Assembly: GCF_004027225.2 (NCBI RefSeq)
Contig: NC_046358.1
Coordinates: 4,678,720 to 4,742,719 of the forward strand
From: Strigops habroptila
Taxonomy: Eukaryota; Chordata; Aves; Psittaciformes; Psittacidae
Direction: 5' to 3'
Length of the DNA stretch: 64,000 nucleotides
Shown: positions 24,301 through 36,740 of the stretch, in pieces
Layout: each line of letters starts with the position of its first letter
Numbering within the stretch: the stretch's first letter is position 1
Program-made: the position numbers and the translations under genes
The notes under the pieces: generated by a model
The model's database searches: none
Seen by the model: the letters and a program-made list of their open reading frames with translations, nothing else
What the model was told of the DNA's origin: nothing

Positions 24301-27300
24301 CGTTTATTACTTTGTGCTAATTACACTAAGTCTTCATATTCTCTCAATGTTAAACAAGCTAAGAAAAAGGAAGAAAAGACGATGCCTCTGGCCATTCTTA
24401 CTGTCATTTTTTCTTGGGTTGTAGAAACCACTGCTTGTATGTCCAGAGATTTTCTTGCCAAAGTCAATACCCTTCTATATGGTGTATGTCTTTTCAGATT
24501 TACCCCTCAACAGATGTTCGGTTGCAACAAGAAAAAGATATATTCTTATTGTTTGATCATTCCTCTGTTCCCATACCAGTTAATCCTTCTCTCATAAGTC
24601 TGTGTTTTCTCTTAGCACAGAAACCAACCAGGAAGTTAATTTTGCTATATGGTATTTGTTTCTGATTCAGCCTCTTGGACTATCTCTTGGCTCTGTGGAC
24701 CAGAGCTCCATCTGACCCTCAGACGCACACTTCTCCTTCATTATACTAGGACTGAAATTTGGATTTATGTCTGAGTTTGTTCTTAACATTTCAATAATTC
24801 CCTGCTGAACTGTGAACATGGAATGAGAGGAAGAACCTGACAGGAAAAGTCATGGTGAGGCAGCCCAAGCAAAATTTGTCACAAAGGCATTGCTCTTCTC
24901 CCAAAACAATGAAAAATATGTTAGTGGAACATAACAGTCCTTTTTTCCTTATGTATGTTCCAAGATCCTGTTTGCTGACTACTGAAATAATTCCTTATTC
25001 ATTTATATTTGGATTCATCAATGTGAAAGAACAAAAGCAGAGTAACAAATGACTCTGACCCTTGCAACAGCTTTTAATAACGTTTCCAAAACACAGAAGA
25101 CAAAAAGCAGAAGTAAACCTGTCATTTTGCTTGATTATTGTGCAGTGGGATCATCTCCAACCCTACTGCCTGCCAACCTATTCTGTGTTAAATTTAGATT
25201 GAGGGTGAGCCAGAAAATGTTTGTAATTGTAATTAAAGTTTTTCATTAGTCTCATTGTTTCTTATTAATAACGAATATAAACGATGCCCTCAAGCACTTG
25301 TCTGTGTTGGGACGATGTAGTCCCAGTTCATATGTCCTGAGGGAGCATACCTATCCCTCAGGAAACAGAGCTGAAGAAAGAGAGCTGTCTTGGATTTTAG
25401 CTCTTTAGTCATACCCTGCTTATGGAGCTCATAGCATCATGGTTACATGTACTTGGCAGTGGTAAAGAACTATTTAGGTCGCTGACTCCATCTTCTCAAG
25501 GTGCATCAGTGTTTAGGAAGTCCACTGTGTAATACAGCATTTTTTCTTGTCTAGCTTTGAGGGCTCTGAAAGAGAAGTGGGCTGAGAAAGAAAGACGTCA
25601 CTGTGTGCAGTCCCCACCTAGCATTCAGCTGAGTTTAGATGTTGTGTAAATCACATGGTGCAGGTCTGTGAGTGAGATCCCTCTTTTAGACATGTGAGCC
25701 TCATCAGTCCTAAAATACGTAGGCAACTTGAAGTTACTCATCCAAACCTTAAATGCAGTTCTCCATTCTTTTCTCCATGGCAGGGGGGTTTGAACTAGAG
25801 GATCTTAAGGTCCTGTCCAACCCAAACCATTCTATGATTCTATGATTCTTCTGAAATTAAAGCAAACCAACCAAACAAAATAGGTTAGGAATCACTAGAC
25901 AACAGCTTGAAAAATCAAGTCGCTTTTATTCTGCAAAGGCGTTACTTCTAAAACACACACAGTGACTGCCATCGTGCTCAGTCTCTGCTGTTACTTCCCT
26001 CTTGAAGCCACTGTATAAGGCTGCTGTCCTACCAGTCACTGACCATCACACCAGAGCAGTGTGCCTGGCACTTCTTTGGGATCCTTTGGGATATAAGAAA
26101 CACCATATAAATGTGAGGTATTATTAGTAAAATCTTTTCTTCCCCTTGCTAAAAGCCAGACATTTAGTCAGGAAATCCATCAGCACACAGCAAGTAAGAG
26201 CTCCACTGGGTCTCAGTATTCCTCTTGTCTGTCTGCTCTGCAGAATTAGAGATGAGAGACATATGCAAGCACAGTGGGACTAGCCCACCCCCTCTTCCAA
26301 CTGCATCTGCCTCTGTTTATTATTTTTGCTGCCAGCTCTGTTCCCAAGTGCTGTCTGCTAATCCAGTTACATAGCAATGCCCTATGGAAGTTCCGAATCA
26401 GCAACAGTATCTTAAAGAAAGAGATGAGCAGAAGAGTTCAGATAGTTCTGCATAAAATGAAAGCAAAGGAAGCAAAAGTAGCAAGAAGGTTGCAAATGAC
26501 CCTTTGGGGTCCCTGCCCAATGGCCTTCAAGCAATGCACCAGATTGTCACTATTGCTGGATGTGTTTAGGAATCTTCATTAGCACGATTTGATGAGACTT
26601 TGCGAATTTGAAGAAGTTTTTAATGGTTCTGTAGATGTATCTTTGTGTTTGAACTCTTCCTCCTCACATATGCAGGGCATGTCCCTGGGGAGCCTCTGTC
26701 TATAGCAAATACAAGCATCTCTGTCATGGGAGACATGCCAAGTGAATAAAATGCAGTCTTGCTTCATCTCTCTTTTTTCATCCCTGTTTATCAGAATCAG
26801 TGGCCCTGACAGGCTTCAATAATTGCATCAAGCACTGGCTAGGACATACAGTATATTACTGCAGTAGGAAAAAAATCTCAACAGAACAATTTATAAACAT
26901 AGACGCAGATGATAAAACTTCACAAGCTCAATCTGAGATTAATGCCATCAAGGTATAGACTGATTCTGAATCACTGACAACACAGGGGAATGCATGTTCC
27001 TGGCAAGAAGAGTATTTTAACTGCAAAAAAAAAAAAAAAAAAAAGTTCAAACATACTGAATATGCAAACTAAGAACATTTTGCACTTTCTGTGACAGAAT
27101 GTTCATTCGGCTGCTAGAATTTGGCCAGATTTCTTTAAAAGGAAAAAAACCCCCAGCCAAACCCAGTAACATGAAAAATAATACTTCTAATCAGAAAGTC
27201 TATGATGCTAAAGGAGTAATAGTGATACATCAAGGCCAGGTTGAATAACTTGATCCTCTGTTGGTCGAATACTAGATTAAGTTATGGCAAAACTTGATGA

Positions 27301-29355
27301 GCGTAGAAACATTGTGAGGACCATAACCAAACAGCTGCTGGGTACTGGAGGCTTGGTTGGGCTTTACAGTGACATAGTGCTTATTTCAGTCATGCAAGCA
27401 GGATGACACCCTGGAGGACAAACTCCAGGACAGATTAACATTTTCCCAAGATCTTTCCTGAAAGGTTGTATAAAAGAAAAATGACCGGTCCAAGGGTGGT
27501 GGAGTTAAAGATTTGCATGGTTTCTGAGCTAGAAGATTACAATGACACAAAGTCTCTTGTAGAAAGATGGTAAAGGTATCTGTGAGTAGTGTTGTTCTAG
27601 ACAACAGCTAGCTAAAATGTTATGCTAAGTGATATGACTGTCAAAGTTACATGTTTCTCGTTCATTTAAACAGTAAACTTGGAAAATCTCAGCATTACTG
27701 TACATTCTTTTATACAAGAGCTGGAAAATCCCCTATATGGGTCAGGAAAGATAAGAAAGGAGCCTGAAAAGGACATGCCAAAACAATAGCAGCTGAAATG
27801 CATCCTAGGAACATACAAATAGATTCTAGGACGTATTCACTGTGCTCATGGATGCATGCTCTGAATTCGCAGCAATCTCTTGAGAAGCCCTAAGATCAGT
27901 GCAAATGTTCATCCACGGTCAGTGGAGCAATCTTCCTACCCCCCAGAAACCAGAAGCTCTGGTAATGTGATTCTGTGTATCTGCACCAGATCTTACAATA
28001 CAATTAGTAGATTTGGTCCTCTTTTCTCATTGCAAACTGCAACAGGAGCAGGAGGATGCCAGGGCTCTTTTCTAGTAAGAGCCTGAGAGTCGTAGCCAAA
28101 GAGAGCTGAATATGTAATTACAAACATTACAGAGTTCAATTAGGACTCCTGCTATACTCTTAAAGAATACAAAAATAACAGGCAGCTTAGTTAATTGAAA
28201 GGAAAACGAAGACTGTTATACAATGAGGTCACTGGTCTTTGGAAGTGGCTAACATTTGCTTGAATGGCTAGATGAAAGTAAAAAGGATGTAAGCACATGC
28301 AAACACCAAGAGCAACAGGTAATACTTTCAAAGACCGACCAGTGCTATAGCTCATGCTAAAGACCGTAGTCAATGAAGGGAATCAGTCAAACATTTCCTT
28401 TTGAAGGAGAGCTTCCCATTAATAAGTATGTTAGAAGGGTCTTTCAATTCCCCTTGCTCTCTGTTGTACTGAGCTCAGGGGTAAATCAGGGTTTTGGGAT
28501 TCTAACAAGAAACAAAGACCACACAGGGATGCCTGATATCATCCATACTTCACATTGGTCTTATAGTAAGCGAAAAAGCAATTCACGGTGTGATGAGATT
28601 GTCCAGTCATCACACTTCAGATTGTCACATTTTATTATCATTACAATGCCTCATTTCAACTTCACACATAATTAATCCCCTCAGTCAGAGGGGCAGAGGG
28701 AAGAGGAGGGATGGTTTCCACAAGAAACCAGCTGTTGACAGGGAACTATCCTGCAGGAGCCGTAAGATATTATGAATAGAGTTAGAGAAATAGCTGCTAT
28801 AGGAAACCCCAGCAGGAGTCATCTCCTCTTTACAATGCTGCATGCCACCTGGCAAAGTCCAGTCTTCCCTCCTTAGGAAATTTCCTTTCTGATATAAGCA
28901 GCATTTCCAGTCCTCGTCCCTTATTTTTGCCATTAGCAGCTTTCTCTTTGGCAATGTGGCAGCTGTCTCCTGCTCCAGTAATTCCATGGGTCACTGAGCC
29001 CATCTCAGTTTTCCCCTCACTCCTGCTCCCATTAACATGCTGCCATATCCTGAACACAGTAAGCAGATAAATAGGCAACAGAAATCACATGCTGAGAAGC
29101 CGAACAGAAAAGTTGCATCCCCACCCTCTGCATTTAAAGAAAAATCAGAGTAAATCAGAGACTGTGCCTTACTTGCTGGACTGGCTGAAGCACACTGGGC
29201 TTAGTATTTTCCGTGTCCTCCTCTTGGTCCTTTTCTGAGAGTCCTTTCCCAGGTTGCTTGCATTTGCAGAAGCAGGTGAGACCGCAGAGGGCAAGGATGC
29301 TAGTTGCAGTCCCTAAGGTAGCCCCCAGGGCTATAACAGGGGCAGACAAAACCAT
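15067..29355 (-). CDS. SYT13: Synaptotagmin-13, complete coding region in six exons
   Basis: Six exons join to 1,290 coding bases, giving 429 residues; human SYT13 is 426 in my recollection. All junctions are GT-AG with matching phases. An N-terminal hydrophobic segment (about residues 7-29) anchors the protein in the membrane and is followed by cysteines (CFCKC). A linker runs to about residue 140. C2A covers about 150-285 and C2B about 286-425, with a lysine-rich strand (342-354) and the synaptotagmin-typical WHQL at 424-427. The acidic residues that bind calcium in other synaptotagmins are mostly missing: the C2A third loop keeps only D250 (S256 replaces a later Asp), and the C2B third loop reads VGAG at 385-388. 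As known for SYT13, it should act in vesicle traffic without calcium sensing. ATG 29355 has A at -3 and G at +4. Introns are 4888, 1876, 1625, 4341 and 269 bp; CR1 pieces lie in introns 1, 3 and 4. Confidence 0.97.
15641..15770 (-). CDS. SYT13: SYT13 coding exon 5
   Basis: Encodes EPSTGHGEVLLSISYLPAAN and the first C2B strands (LLVVIIKAKNLHSKQLKDLLGN), ending with one base of a split Asp codon. The acceptor is TTTCCAG and the donor GTGAGT. Confidence 0.95.
16205..16433 (+). mobile_element. CR1 LINE, 3' end, in SYT13 intron 4
   Basis: Runs from TTAGATTAGACTTTAGGCAG through GTGAGGGTGCTGAGG, AGAAGCTGTGGCTGCCCCAT, GAGGCCAGGTTGGATGGGGC, GGATGATCTTTAAGGTCC to a single ATTCTATGATTC end. It is 5'-truncated and lies opposite to SYT13 transcription. 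Confidence 0.93.
17791..17840. repeat. AC-rich low-complexity stretch
   Basis: Interrupted CA repeats (ACACACATGCACGTACACAC and similar) in SYT13 intron 4. Confidence 0.7.
20112..20425 (-). CDS. SYT13: SYT13 coding exon 4
   Basis: Encodes most of C2A, including GCHCYILG, EAQTELKKKVLHTLWEE and TLTLTLRNCDKFSRHSIVGE, ending KTPEK in phase 0. The acceptor used is TTCCAG before CTATG; the nearer CAG at about 20410 would put a stop in frame. The donor is GTATGG. Confidence 0.93.
20426..22050 (-). other. SYT13 intron 3
   Basis: 1,625 bp with GT-AG ends. It contains one short CR1 3' end at about 21736-21875. A minus-strand open frame next to exon 4 (20408-20845) runs into that exon in a different frame and resembles nothing known. 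Confidence 0.85.
21736..21875 (+). mobile_element. CR1 LINE, short 3' end, in SYT13 intron 3
   Basis: Starts around CCCTGGAGACATTCAAGGCC and runs through GGTTGGACTAGATGAGCTTA, AAGGTCCGTTTCAACCCAAA to TTCTATGATTCC. Its CR1 subfamily differs from that at 8188 and resembles the copy at 34646. Confidence 0.92.
22051..22185 (-). CDS. SYT13: SYT13 coding exon 3
   Basis: Encodes VVKDVCV...NPERAASCNQAPELRY and the first strands of C2A, ending VALLE with one base of a split Ala codon. The acceptor is TTGCAG and the donor GTAAGG. It is 135 bp, so skipping it would keep the frame. Confidence 0.95.
22186..24061 (-). other. SYT13 intron 2
   Basis: 1,876 bp with GT-AG ends. I see no repeat I can name and no coding segment. 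Confidence 0.8.
24062..24284 (-). CDS. SYT13: SYT13 coding exon 2
   Basis: Encodes the linker, from FNIKKTAEPVQPRALLKFP through PEIVNY to EELFVLPQNG. The acceptor is TTTTCAG and the donor GTAAGA; the exon ends with one base of a split Gly codon. No ATG begins it, so it is easy to miss in an open-frame scan. Confidence 0.95.
25775..25850 (+). mobile_element. CR1 LINE, very short 3' end, in SYT13 intron 1
   Basis: Only the last 75 bases or so: CCATGGCAGG, GAACTAGAGGATCTTAAGGT, CCAACCCAAACC and two ATTCTATG octamers. It is an extreme 5' truncation. Confidence 0.93.
27025..27044. repeat. Poly-A tract, 20 bases
   Basis: An uninterrupted run of 20 A (plus strand) in SYT13 intron 1. I see no SINE body or target-site duplication beside it, so an origin by retroposition is not shown. 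Confidence 0.9.
29173..29355 (-). CDS. SYT13: SYT13 coding exon 1
   Basis: Encodes residues 1-61, starting MVLSAPVIALGATLG: the short lumenal start, the membrane segment, the Cys-rich juxtamembrane part and an acidic linker ending QPVQQ. The donor is GTAAGG after CAA, phase 0. Almost every residue of the first 25 agrees with the mammalian protein as I remember it. Confidence 0.95.
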
Positions 29356-31639
29356 TGTCCTGCACTGCACAGGAACAGAAAGCACAGAAACCCTGTGACT
29401 CCTTCTCCTCCCTGGGAGAACAGCTCTCCCACATCCACTCTGATTTCTAGCCTGGCTTCATTCTCCTTGGAATTCTGAAAACAATTCTCTTGTGCAGCAA
29501 AGAAAAGGGACCAATCTAGAGACAGAGATAAATCACCCCACCTTTGCTAGGCAACAAGGCTACCTTTCTATCCTGATGATGGAGTTTTTGCTCCAGGTCA
29601 GGTAGAGGAAATAGTGATTGTGGTGCCTGCAATCTCCATATAGCTGCAAACAGGCAGTTTTCATTGAAGCCTGTTCTCCAGCTCCACTGGGAAAAGTCTG
29701 ATGTGTGATAGAGAGGAAAGACGTCAGCAGAAGGGGCTGGGCCTTGCTAGCTAACTCACAGAAAGTGCATCCAGCTCTCTAGCAATATTTCTGAGGGCTA
29801 TCTTGCTAATTTGCTCAAGAGGTTGAATTTTCCTGTCTTATGGCAAAGATAGTGATTGCCAAACAGTGCTGGCTGGAGAAACCCTGTTAGGATAGCACTG
29901 CACAGTAACTCTGTAATGAGAGTAAAGCCTGTGTGTAAGCCAGGCAGAACTTTCTCATTCTTCAGAGGCTGGGCAATAAACACATACAAGAATTAAGCAC
30001 TGTCCCAATTCTACCAGCTCCCCCTCAGAGCACAGGATCTGAACCTTTTGGAGCTGCTTTCTGTTGCGTCAATGCAGAGCAGTGCTTCTATTTAAAAAGG
30101 CAGCGGAAAATGCAATCAAACAAGACACACTGGTGCATATGCTGCTTCCTCTGGAGAGGATGAGAGAGCAAACAACATATGCTCAGTATTACTCACACTG
30201 CTTACTACACCGATGTGAGGCTGACACCGGAAGAACCTACATGAATAGACCTGAAGGGCTAGATGTCCATCTCAGCTTTCTGTTGCGGTGATGGAGTGAT
30301 TAACTTTCTCTGACTCATCTTTTTGCCTTGTTTCTCAACTGCCCACCTTGGGGAAGTGAGGAATAAATGCCATCTTTTGGTGTGTTTCTTGTGACACATA
30401 CAACTATTTTCCAGTTACTTCACAAATTGTACCTAGTTGGCCAGAAAATGATTATAGTTCTGGGTCATTATATATCTGGGCCAGAGTGGAACTAGTAAGC
30501 AAAAAGCAAAATATTCCTTATAAGGCTCTGGAAAAAAATACTCAGTTCTACTGGGAGTTTCTTTGTCTTTCTATTTTGGAATACAGTTTGTGCCTGTAGA
30601 TTAGGGAAAAAGAAAGGACTATGTACAGAGAAATTCAGGGTTTTTTATCTTTCTGCAGCTCAGGTTGTGCCATGGATTTTTCTTGCCATTTTTTTGGATG
30701 CTTCACATCTTACTGATGATGACTCTTTCAGTCTTTGTTCCATTGTAGATGACATGCTCACCTCCCTGGCACAAAGCTTCCCTCACATATGCAATTCTCA
30801 CTTTAATTGCTAAAGATTCCTCTTCAACACTACAGCATCCTTATGGATGCAGTACACATCCTGTCGTCTTGCCTTCTCACCCTACCAGGCTAGTCAAACA
30901 TGAGTCTTCACCCCATCCAATCCTGTGGCCTCCTATCAGGAAGAGGATCATGATAGACTGCTTCAGCAGGGACGGTCCCCCAACATGCTGCTGAGCCCAT
31001 GGAAACTGGCCTTTCAGTCAGACATTGAGCTTTGTCTTGTCTCTATACAAGAACATAAAAGTGGCCACACCAGGCTGGACCACTGGCACATCTCTCGCTT
31101 TGCTCAATACTGGGAAGAACATCACGTAGACGAGATTGAGAAATCTGACTAAATGCTCACTTTGCTTCTTGCTCTTCATGGCTCAGGAGCTTCCCAAGCC
31201 TTGAGCAGCATCCTTGTATTGCCTCCGTTGACCTGAACTTTCTCTGCCACAGGTAGACTGTTGAAACCATTGATTGACTCAGTTTACAACTACTTCATTC
31301 AGCCCATAGTTGAACAGGTAATATTGTAATCATAGGGCCTCGAGGTCTTCTCTTGAATTTGAAGACTGTACCATATTGTTATGGACTTCCACCACCACTT
31401 GAGAAGTAGAAGAATGGAGAATCTGATGAATGACAAAAAGAATGGACACACTGTTTAGATGTCTTTGGTTTCCTCCACAGGATGGGTTCTTTGTCAAGGT
31501 GCCAATGAAATCTAACACAGCTAAATCAGAGGTCCCTGAGATTTGGAAACCATATGAAAAGGAAGAAGGTGCTGTTAAGGGTAGAATACACTGACAGAGA
31601 TTTGGAGTGGAGAAGGCATTCAGTCCATCCATGAGAAGC

Positions 31640-31781
31640 AATCTCCATGTGTTTTCTACAAGCTGTGCTGTCATTTTTGTAACAGACTGCTTACAATAGG
31701 CTGTGGAAGGAATCTTTATGTGTTTTCTACAAGCTGTGCAGTCAATTTTGCAATGGACTGCTTACAACAAGCTGTGGAAGG
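31640..31781. repeat. Tandem duplication of a 71-bp unit
   Basis: Two adjacent copies, 31640-31710 and 31711-31781, each beginning AATCT and containing TGTTTTCTACAAGCTGTG, GACTGCTTACAA and GCTGTGGAAGG. A third AATCT starts at 31782, just after the second copy. The copies differ at several positions, so the duplication is not recent. Confidence 0.88.
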
Positions 31782-34645
31782 AATCTCTTTGCAAGACAAT
31801 AATTTAATAGCACACCTCACGAGATGTTTTCTAGCTGCTCATATATGAAGATTAAGTTTTCCTTGCTAGAAATTGTATATGCAGTGAAATGTAAGATGTA
31901 CAAAGTCGTCATCAGATATCATATTTTAATAATAATAGCCAGGCAGCAGCCTTTTGCTAGGAAAATGAAACAGCTCTTGCTGAGCATGGAATATTAACAG
32001 TATGTGAGCTTCTACAAGTGACAGGCCAAAGATTGTGGAATTTTGTGCGTGCACTGATGCATGCAACTGGTACAGATACATAATTTAACTGTAGATTTGG
32101 CACATACCATCACCACATGATGGGTGCTTATTTTTAACACATCCTGTTCTAAAAAAACCTGGACCATGAATATATTTGGACCACAAATATATTTCAAAGT
32201 CAGCTTTACACTTGCTTGTTTTAACACTCCATAATAAAATTGCTTCTTTAAAGCAGTAGTAGGCTAAAATGGGACCAGGGTGATGACATTTCTCACTGGC
32301 CATTCACACTGATACTGTCCAGAATCACATAGTTTTTTTATCTGTCACATCTCCCATTGGAAAGAGACTTGCCAAGGCAGTAAGATGAAAGACTGTTTTT
32401 GCAAGCTAAATTTTATGGGCAGGTTCAGGCCTGACAACATATTTTACAGTGACTTTATTCACATATTTCCTCTGGATTCTCATACAAGTCATGTATAAGA
32501 ATGACAAAAGCATATACATGGTTTTCAGCTCTTAATACTTCAGACATGAATATTCTGTGATGACAAAACATAAGGCACTGGATAAACTTTGTTGCTTATA
32601 GATTCTTTGTTCCTGCTGTGAGCTTTTCCACTGGCCATTGGCTGGATGAAAGAGGCTTTCTCTGAATGAAGAACTGGTAGTACAGATCACATGGAGAATT
32701 ACAAGAGCTTTTGTATTGCCTGGCTGTAGTTCATGCCTTACCAGAAAAAAAAACCCTTTAATGCAATTGCCAACCACTCGAATAAGCAGGTCAGGGATTT
32801 GCAACCTTCTTTTTTCTAGGATTAGAAGGCGCAAATTCAAGTTCCAGAATCCCTCACTATCACAAGGAAAAGCTGACATACATCTGAATGAAAGATGGTT
32901 GCAGACTACTTTCCCTGACTCAGCCCACTTTGTCAGAGCTACTCTGATTCTCACTAAGGCATTTCACCAGGCAGTGGTGTGAGTTAACAGACGGAAATGG
33001 GAAAGAGATGGGTTTTGCAGGGAAATCCTTCTAACAGCCAGATTCAGCCTGAAGGTGTAAGCTCATGTTTTCACTTGTATTGACTTGTTATGAGACTCTG
33101 AGATTCTTTACTACAGAAATGGGATGGTTTGAATAGGATTATAGTCTAAAATAGCTTGCTAGATCATAGCAAGGTGTTTACACCACCCAACTTTGGGCAC
33201 TGCAATAGCCAGTTAATACAGAAGACCACAGATGGCTGTCATGCATTTCTTTAAGAAGTTAATGAAGGTAAAGGGCTTGTGCTTACAATGACTACATCTA
33301 CCTCCTTATGTTTTTGTATGCTTTTGCCTCAGGTTGTAAACACTTGAAGAAAGAGATTTTGTCTTCCTTCAAGTGCTGAAGTGTTCTTCCACCAGATGGT
33401 GAAGTATTACAGACCACTGAAATAATCTTTCGCAGTGCTATTAAGACAAAGCAGTTGTCTCTATGTATTCATATACCAAAATAGAAGAAAAAAAAGAAGG
33501 AAGATTTGTGAGACAAATGTGGCCTTGGCCCCTCCATTAGTGTCACTGAAACAGACCTGTAGATATAGATCAAGTGAATGAAGTAATTAAGAGAAGAACA
33601 AAATCATTTTCTGAAAGGAAGTTATACAATGACTTACAATACAATGATCAACCTCACAAAAACAAGCTTTGAGCTGTGGTGGTTCAGCTGGTGTTAATGG
33701 ATATAGAGCTCCTGAAACCTCTGCACATACGGGAGTATCTGCCAGCTATGTGTGTAGCCTTTTGCCTCTCTCCTACCCTCAGGATGATGGTGATAAGGAT
33801 TTAACATGCAAATTGGTACAGCCAGTTGCATGCATGCAGCATAGGGCTCATGGTAGATGATAATTTACCGGGACATTGCACTGTCCTGAGACCAAGATCT
33901 GTAGGGTTCAGGAGATCTATGGAAAAAATCTGGCTGTGTACTGATTTCAGGAGGTTGCCATGCACCCCCTATCACCAGCATCCACCATAAATCTGGCTGT
34001 GGTACAGCTCTTGCATCCCTTGCGGCAACATCAGATGAATATTCCATGGTATTGAGTGGGAAGCTCAACAGTAGGAAGAAGGGAGAAGGAGCCAAAAAGC
34101 AAAAGTGCTCAGGAAGAATAAGAAATAAAACACTGGGCGGGAATGGGAAGGGTCTGTGACATGTGAACTGGGCACTGGTGTGACTGCTATAGAACAAACC
34201 TGTACTCCTCTCTACTGGGCAGAACACCAGCTCGCTGAACACATTAGAGGGAGCTCAGGAAAGAGCCACGTGAATGAATAAAGGGCTGGAAGGCAATGAA
34301 TCAGAGCGTGACTTAAGAAGGTCAATCTGTTTATTGATGAAAAAGTTAAGGGATGACTCGGTCAAAATCCTGAAGTACCCAGCTGGGAAATAAATCTTTG
34401 ATAATAGAGGTTCTCTTCTGTTGAGGAAACATCACATTATCAGGAGCTAATGGCCAGAAGCTGATACCAGACAAACTCAGAGGAGAAACATGTTGCAGGT
34501 TTTCAGCACTGGGCATAGTTTCAGTGGGAACAATTTCCAAGGGACTGTAGAAGGTTCTCCATCATGAGTAGTTTTGAAAACAAGACTAGTGTTGTGCAGC
34601 TTGCTTTTATGGGAACTATTTTCATTTGGTTACAAGTTAAACTGA

Positions 34646-34830
34646 TCATAGAATCATAGAATAGTTTGGGTTGGAAGGGACCTTCAAAGCTCATCTAGTC
34701 CAACCCTGCTGCAATGAGCAAAGACATCTTCATCTAGATCAGGTTGCTCAAGCCACATCCATCCTTGCCTTGAATGTCTCCAGAGATGGCACATCCACCA
34801 CCTCTCTGCACAACCCATTCCAGTATTAAC
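34646..34830 (-). mobile_element. CR1 LINE, 3' end
   Basis: In plus orientation it begins with two copies of the reversed octamer (ATCATAGAATCATAGAATAG), then TTTGGGTTGGAAGGGACCTT and TCTAGTCCAACCC, so the element lies on the minus strand. It ends near AACCCATTCCAGTATTAACC, a 5' truncation. Confidence 0.94.
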
Positions 34831-36539
34831 CCCCAATGACACCGCCAATGTGGTGTCTTCTGTTGTTTCATGTTTACGTAGGACCTTCTTGGAATGTCAA
34901 AAGAGTATTACTGCATGAGAAAGCTTTTCTAAAAGCCACAGTTCCTCTAAGAGCACCCAAGGGCCATCTGCAAAGAGAAAGGCAGCTGTGTTTCAGAAAG
35001 TCACATCATACCACAGAGCCCCACAGAAAAACAATGTCCATGTCAGGTGAACTGCTTTAGTGTGAGCTCTGAGCACCTCAGTAATGGAGATTCAGAAGGA
35101 AAATGTCAGCTCAGGACAAACCTGGGTTTGTTTTCACCCAGGACAAACCTGGCTGGGTGAAAGAAAGAAAAATAAATCACTGCAAACGCAACTGAAAGGG
35201 AAGTGTTGTTCAGTGAAGTGGCAAGCGCAAGGTTAAGTACGTTCCCAATTAGCAGGTGAAGTTAAGCAAATGAGCAAATGTTTTCCTAAATGGGGGAGGG
35301 TGTCTTGCTCAGAGCAGATCAACAACACAGATATTTTGCTTTTCCATCGAACTCTGCTAAGTTGTTTTTGAAACCCCAGGAAAACAGGGCTCGTTTTGTG
35401 CCTGCCTATCTCCATTTCATCTGAGAATTGGTTCTCGCTGGCTGGAGAAGCAGGGCTTATTTTTGCCCAGGTAGATCCACTGCAAGTGTATGTTGATTTC
35501 TTTTCTACTAAATTTTTTTTTATATATAATCATAGGTGATTTGAGAAGCCTCAAAAACTTCTGAAGTGTCAGACACCAAATTATACATTATGTATTTGCA
35601 ATAAGATGCTGCCTCCTAGAGGTAATAGTGGTTTTCTTACAGTTTCGGGAGTTGGTTAACATGCTGGAGTTTCATTTTTTACAATGCCAATGCTGTAAAT
35701 GATCAGAGCAAAGCATTAGGATCTCATACTTTCAGCTCAAATGATATCTCTAGCTATGTTCAGGCTGCAAAGCCAGGAAATTCAAGAATTATGGTTGCCT
35801 ATAAAGCCTTAGTTCTATTCACTTCTATGCCAGCCTTGTCTTTAAATCTTTAAGGACAGGATGACTATTTTACTTCCAAAATGAACTCTGAATAGTTTGC
35901 TGATAACATGCACTCATTTGGGGAATGAATGGGAGTTATATACTGAAAGCAGGTGGTTTTGATGTGTGTCTATGAAAGAGCAGATAAAGAAAAAAAAGAT
36001 TACAGATAGCTGGCTGATCTTTTAGTTTTAGAAGCTGGAAATGTACACAATTATATCTTTCTTTCTCATTTTCTATATACCCAACCTGGTACCTCATGGT
36101 CTGATTTACACAAGAGCTGAGTGAGTGCTTGTATCTGCAGCAAAATTCCATGGGAGCCATGCTGGAGCATGTGCAACAGGTCTTTAGGAGGGAGAAAGCC
36201 GAAGGGGTTAGGCAGTCCCTCTGGACTTGCAGCAGGGCTTAGAGGCTACTCCCTGCTGCGTTTCTCATCCCACTGCCTCTCAGACCACGGATACCACTGC
36301 CACTGCAGAACAAACTTCCAGAAGAAGAAAGGAAGGGAAGACTCATAAAATGCCTATCATGCTTTTCACCTCAGTGCAAGAAGCAAACTAGTAATATAAT
36401 GGCCAAAAAGCAGCATCTGCTTCTGTGTGAGTTACTTCTGTTTTGGGAGCAGATTGCCTTTCCCTTAAATCTTATGTTCAGTTCTTGCTTCTTCAGTCTA
36501 AAATAGGATGTCACCAAACTGACAAATGTTCATAGATGG

Positions 36540-36740
36540 ATCAGGAGGGATGATCAAAGGTGTGAAACAGCTTCTGCATAAGGAATGAACAAGCAAGTTA
36601 CAACTCCTCAGCCTGGAAAAGAGATACTGCAAAGAGAGAAGAAAGAGGTCTCTGAAATCCTGAGCATACTGAGGAAACTAGGGCTCAACTTCCCAATTCC
36701 AGTATAAGAACTACAAGGAAGATTCAAGCAGAATCCAAGT
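36540..36740 (+). mobile_element. Possible old CR1 internal fragment
   Basis: GGGATGATCAAAGGTGTGAA, then a CAGCTTCTGCATAAGGAATG segment and CTCAGCCTGGAAAAGAGA resemble the CR1 stretch that follows the pol frame, heavily diverged. No octamer end is present. Limits are approximate. Confidence 0.45.

Larger units (their letters stand above)
24285..29172 (-). other. SYT13 intron 1
   Basis: 4,888 bp, the largest SYT13 intron, with GT-AG ends. It contains a very short CR1 3' end (about 25775-25850) and a 20-base A run at 27025-27044. I recognise nothing else. Confidence 0.8.

Noticed and set aside
27025-27044. Poly-A run as the tail of a SINE or processed pseudogene
   Set aside because: I see no upstream body of a known element and no flanking target-site duplication; a simple A run explains it.
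27225-27265. CAAGGCCAGGTTGAATAACT as a CR1 fragment
   Set aside because: Only about 20 bases resemble CR1 and there is no octamer end or flanking CR1 sequence.
31045-31110. GAACATAAAAGTGGCCACAC as the old reptile/bird repeat seen near 53105
   Set aside because: The resemblance stops after about 40 bases and the downstream part does not match, so it is too weak to annotate.
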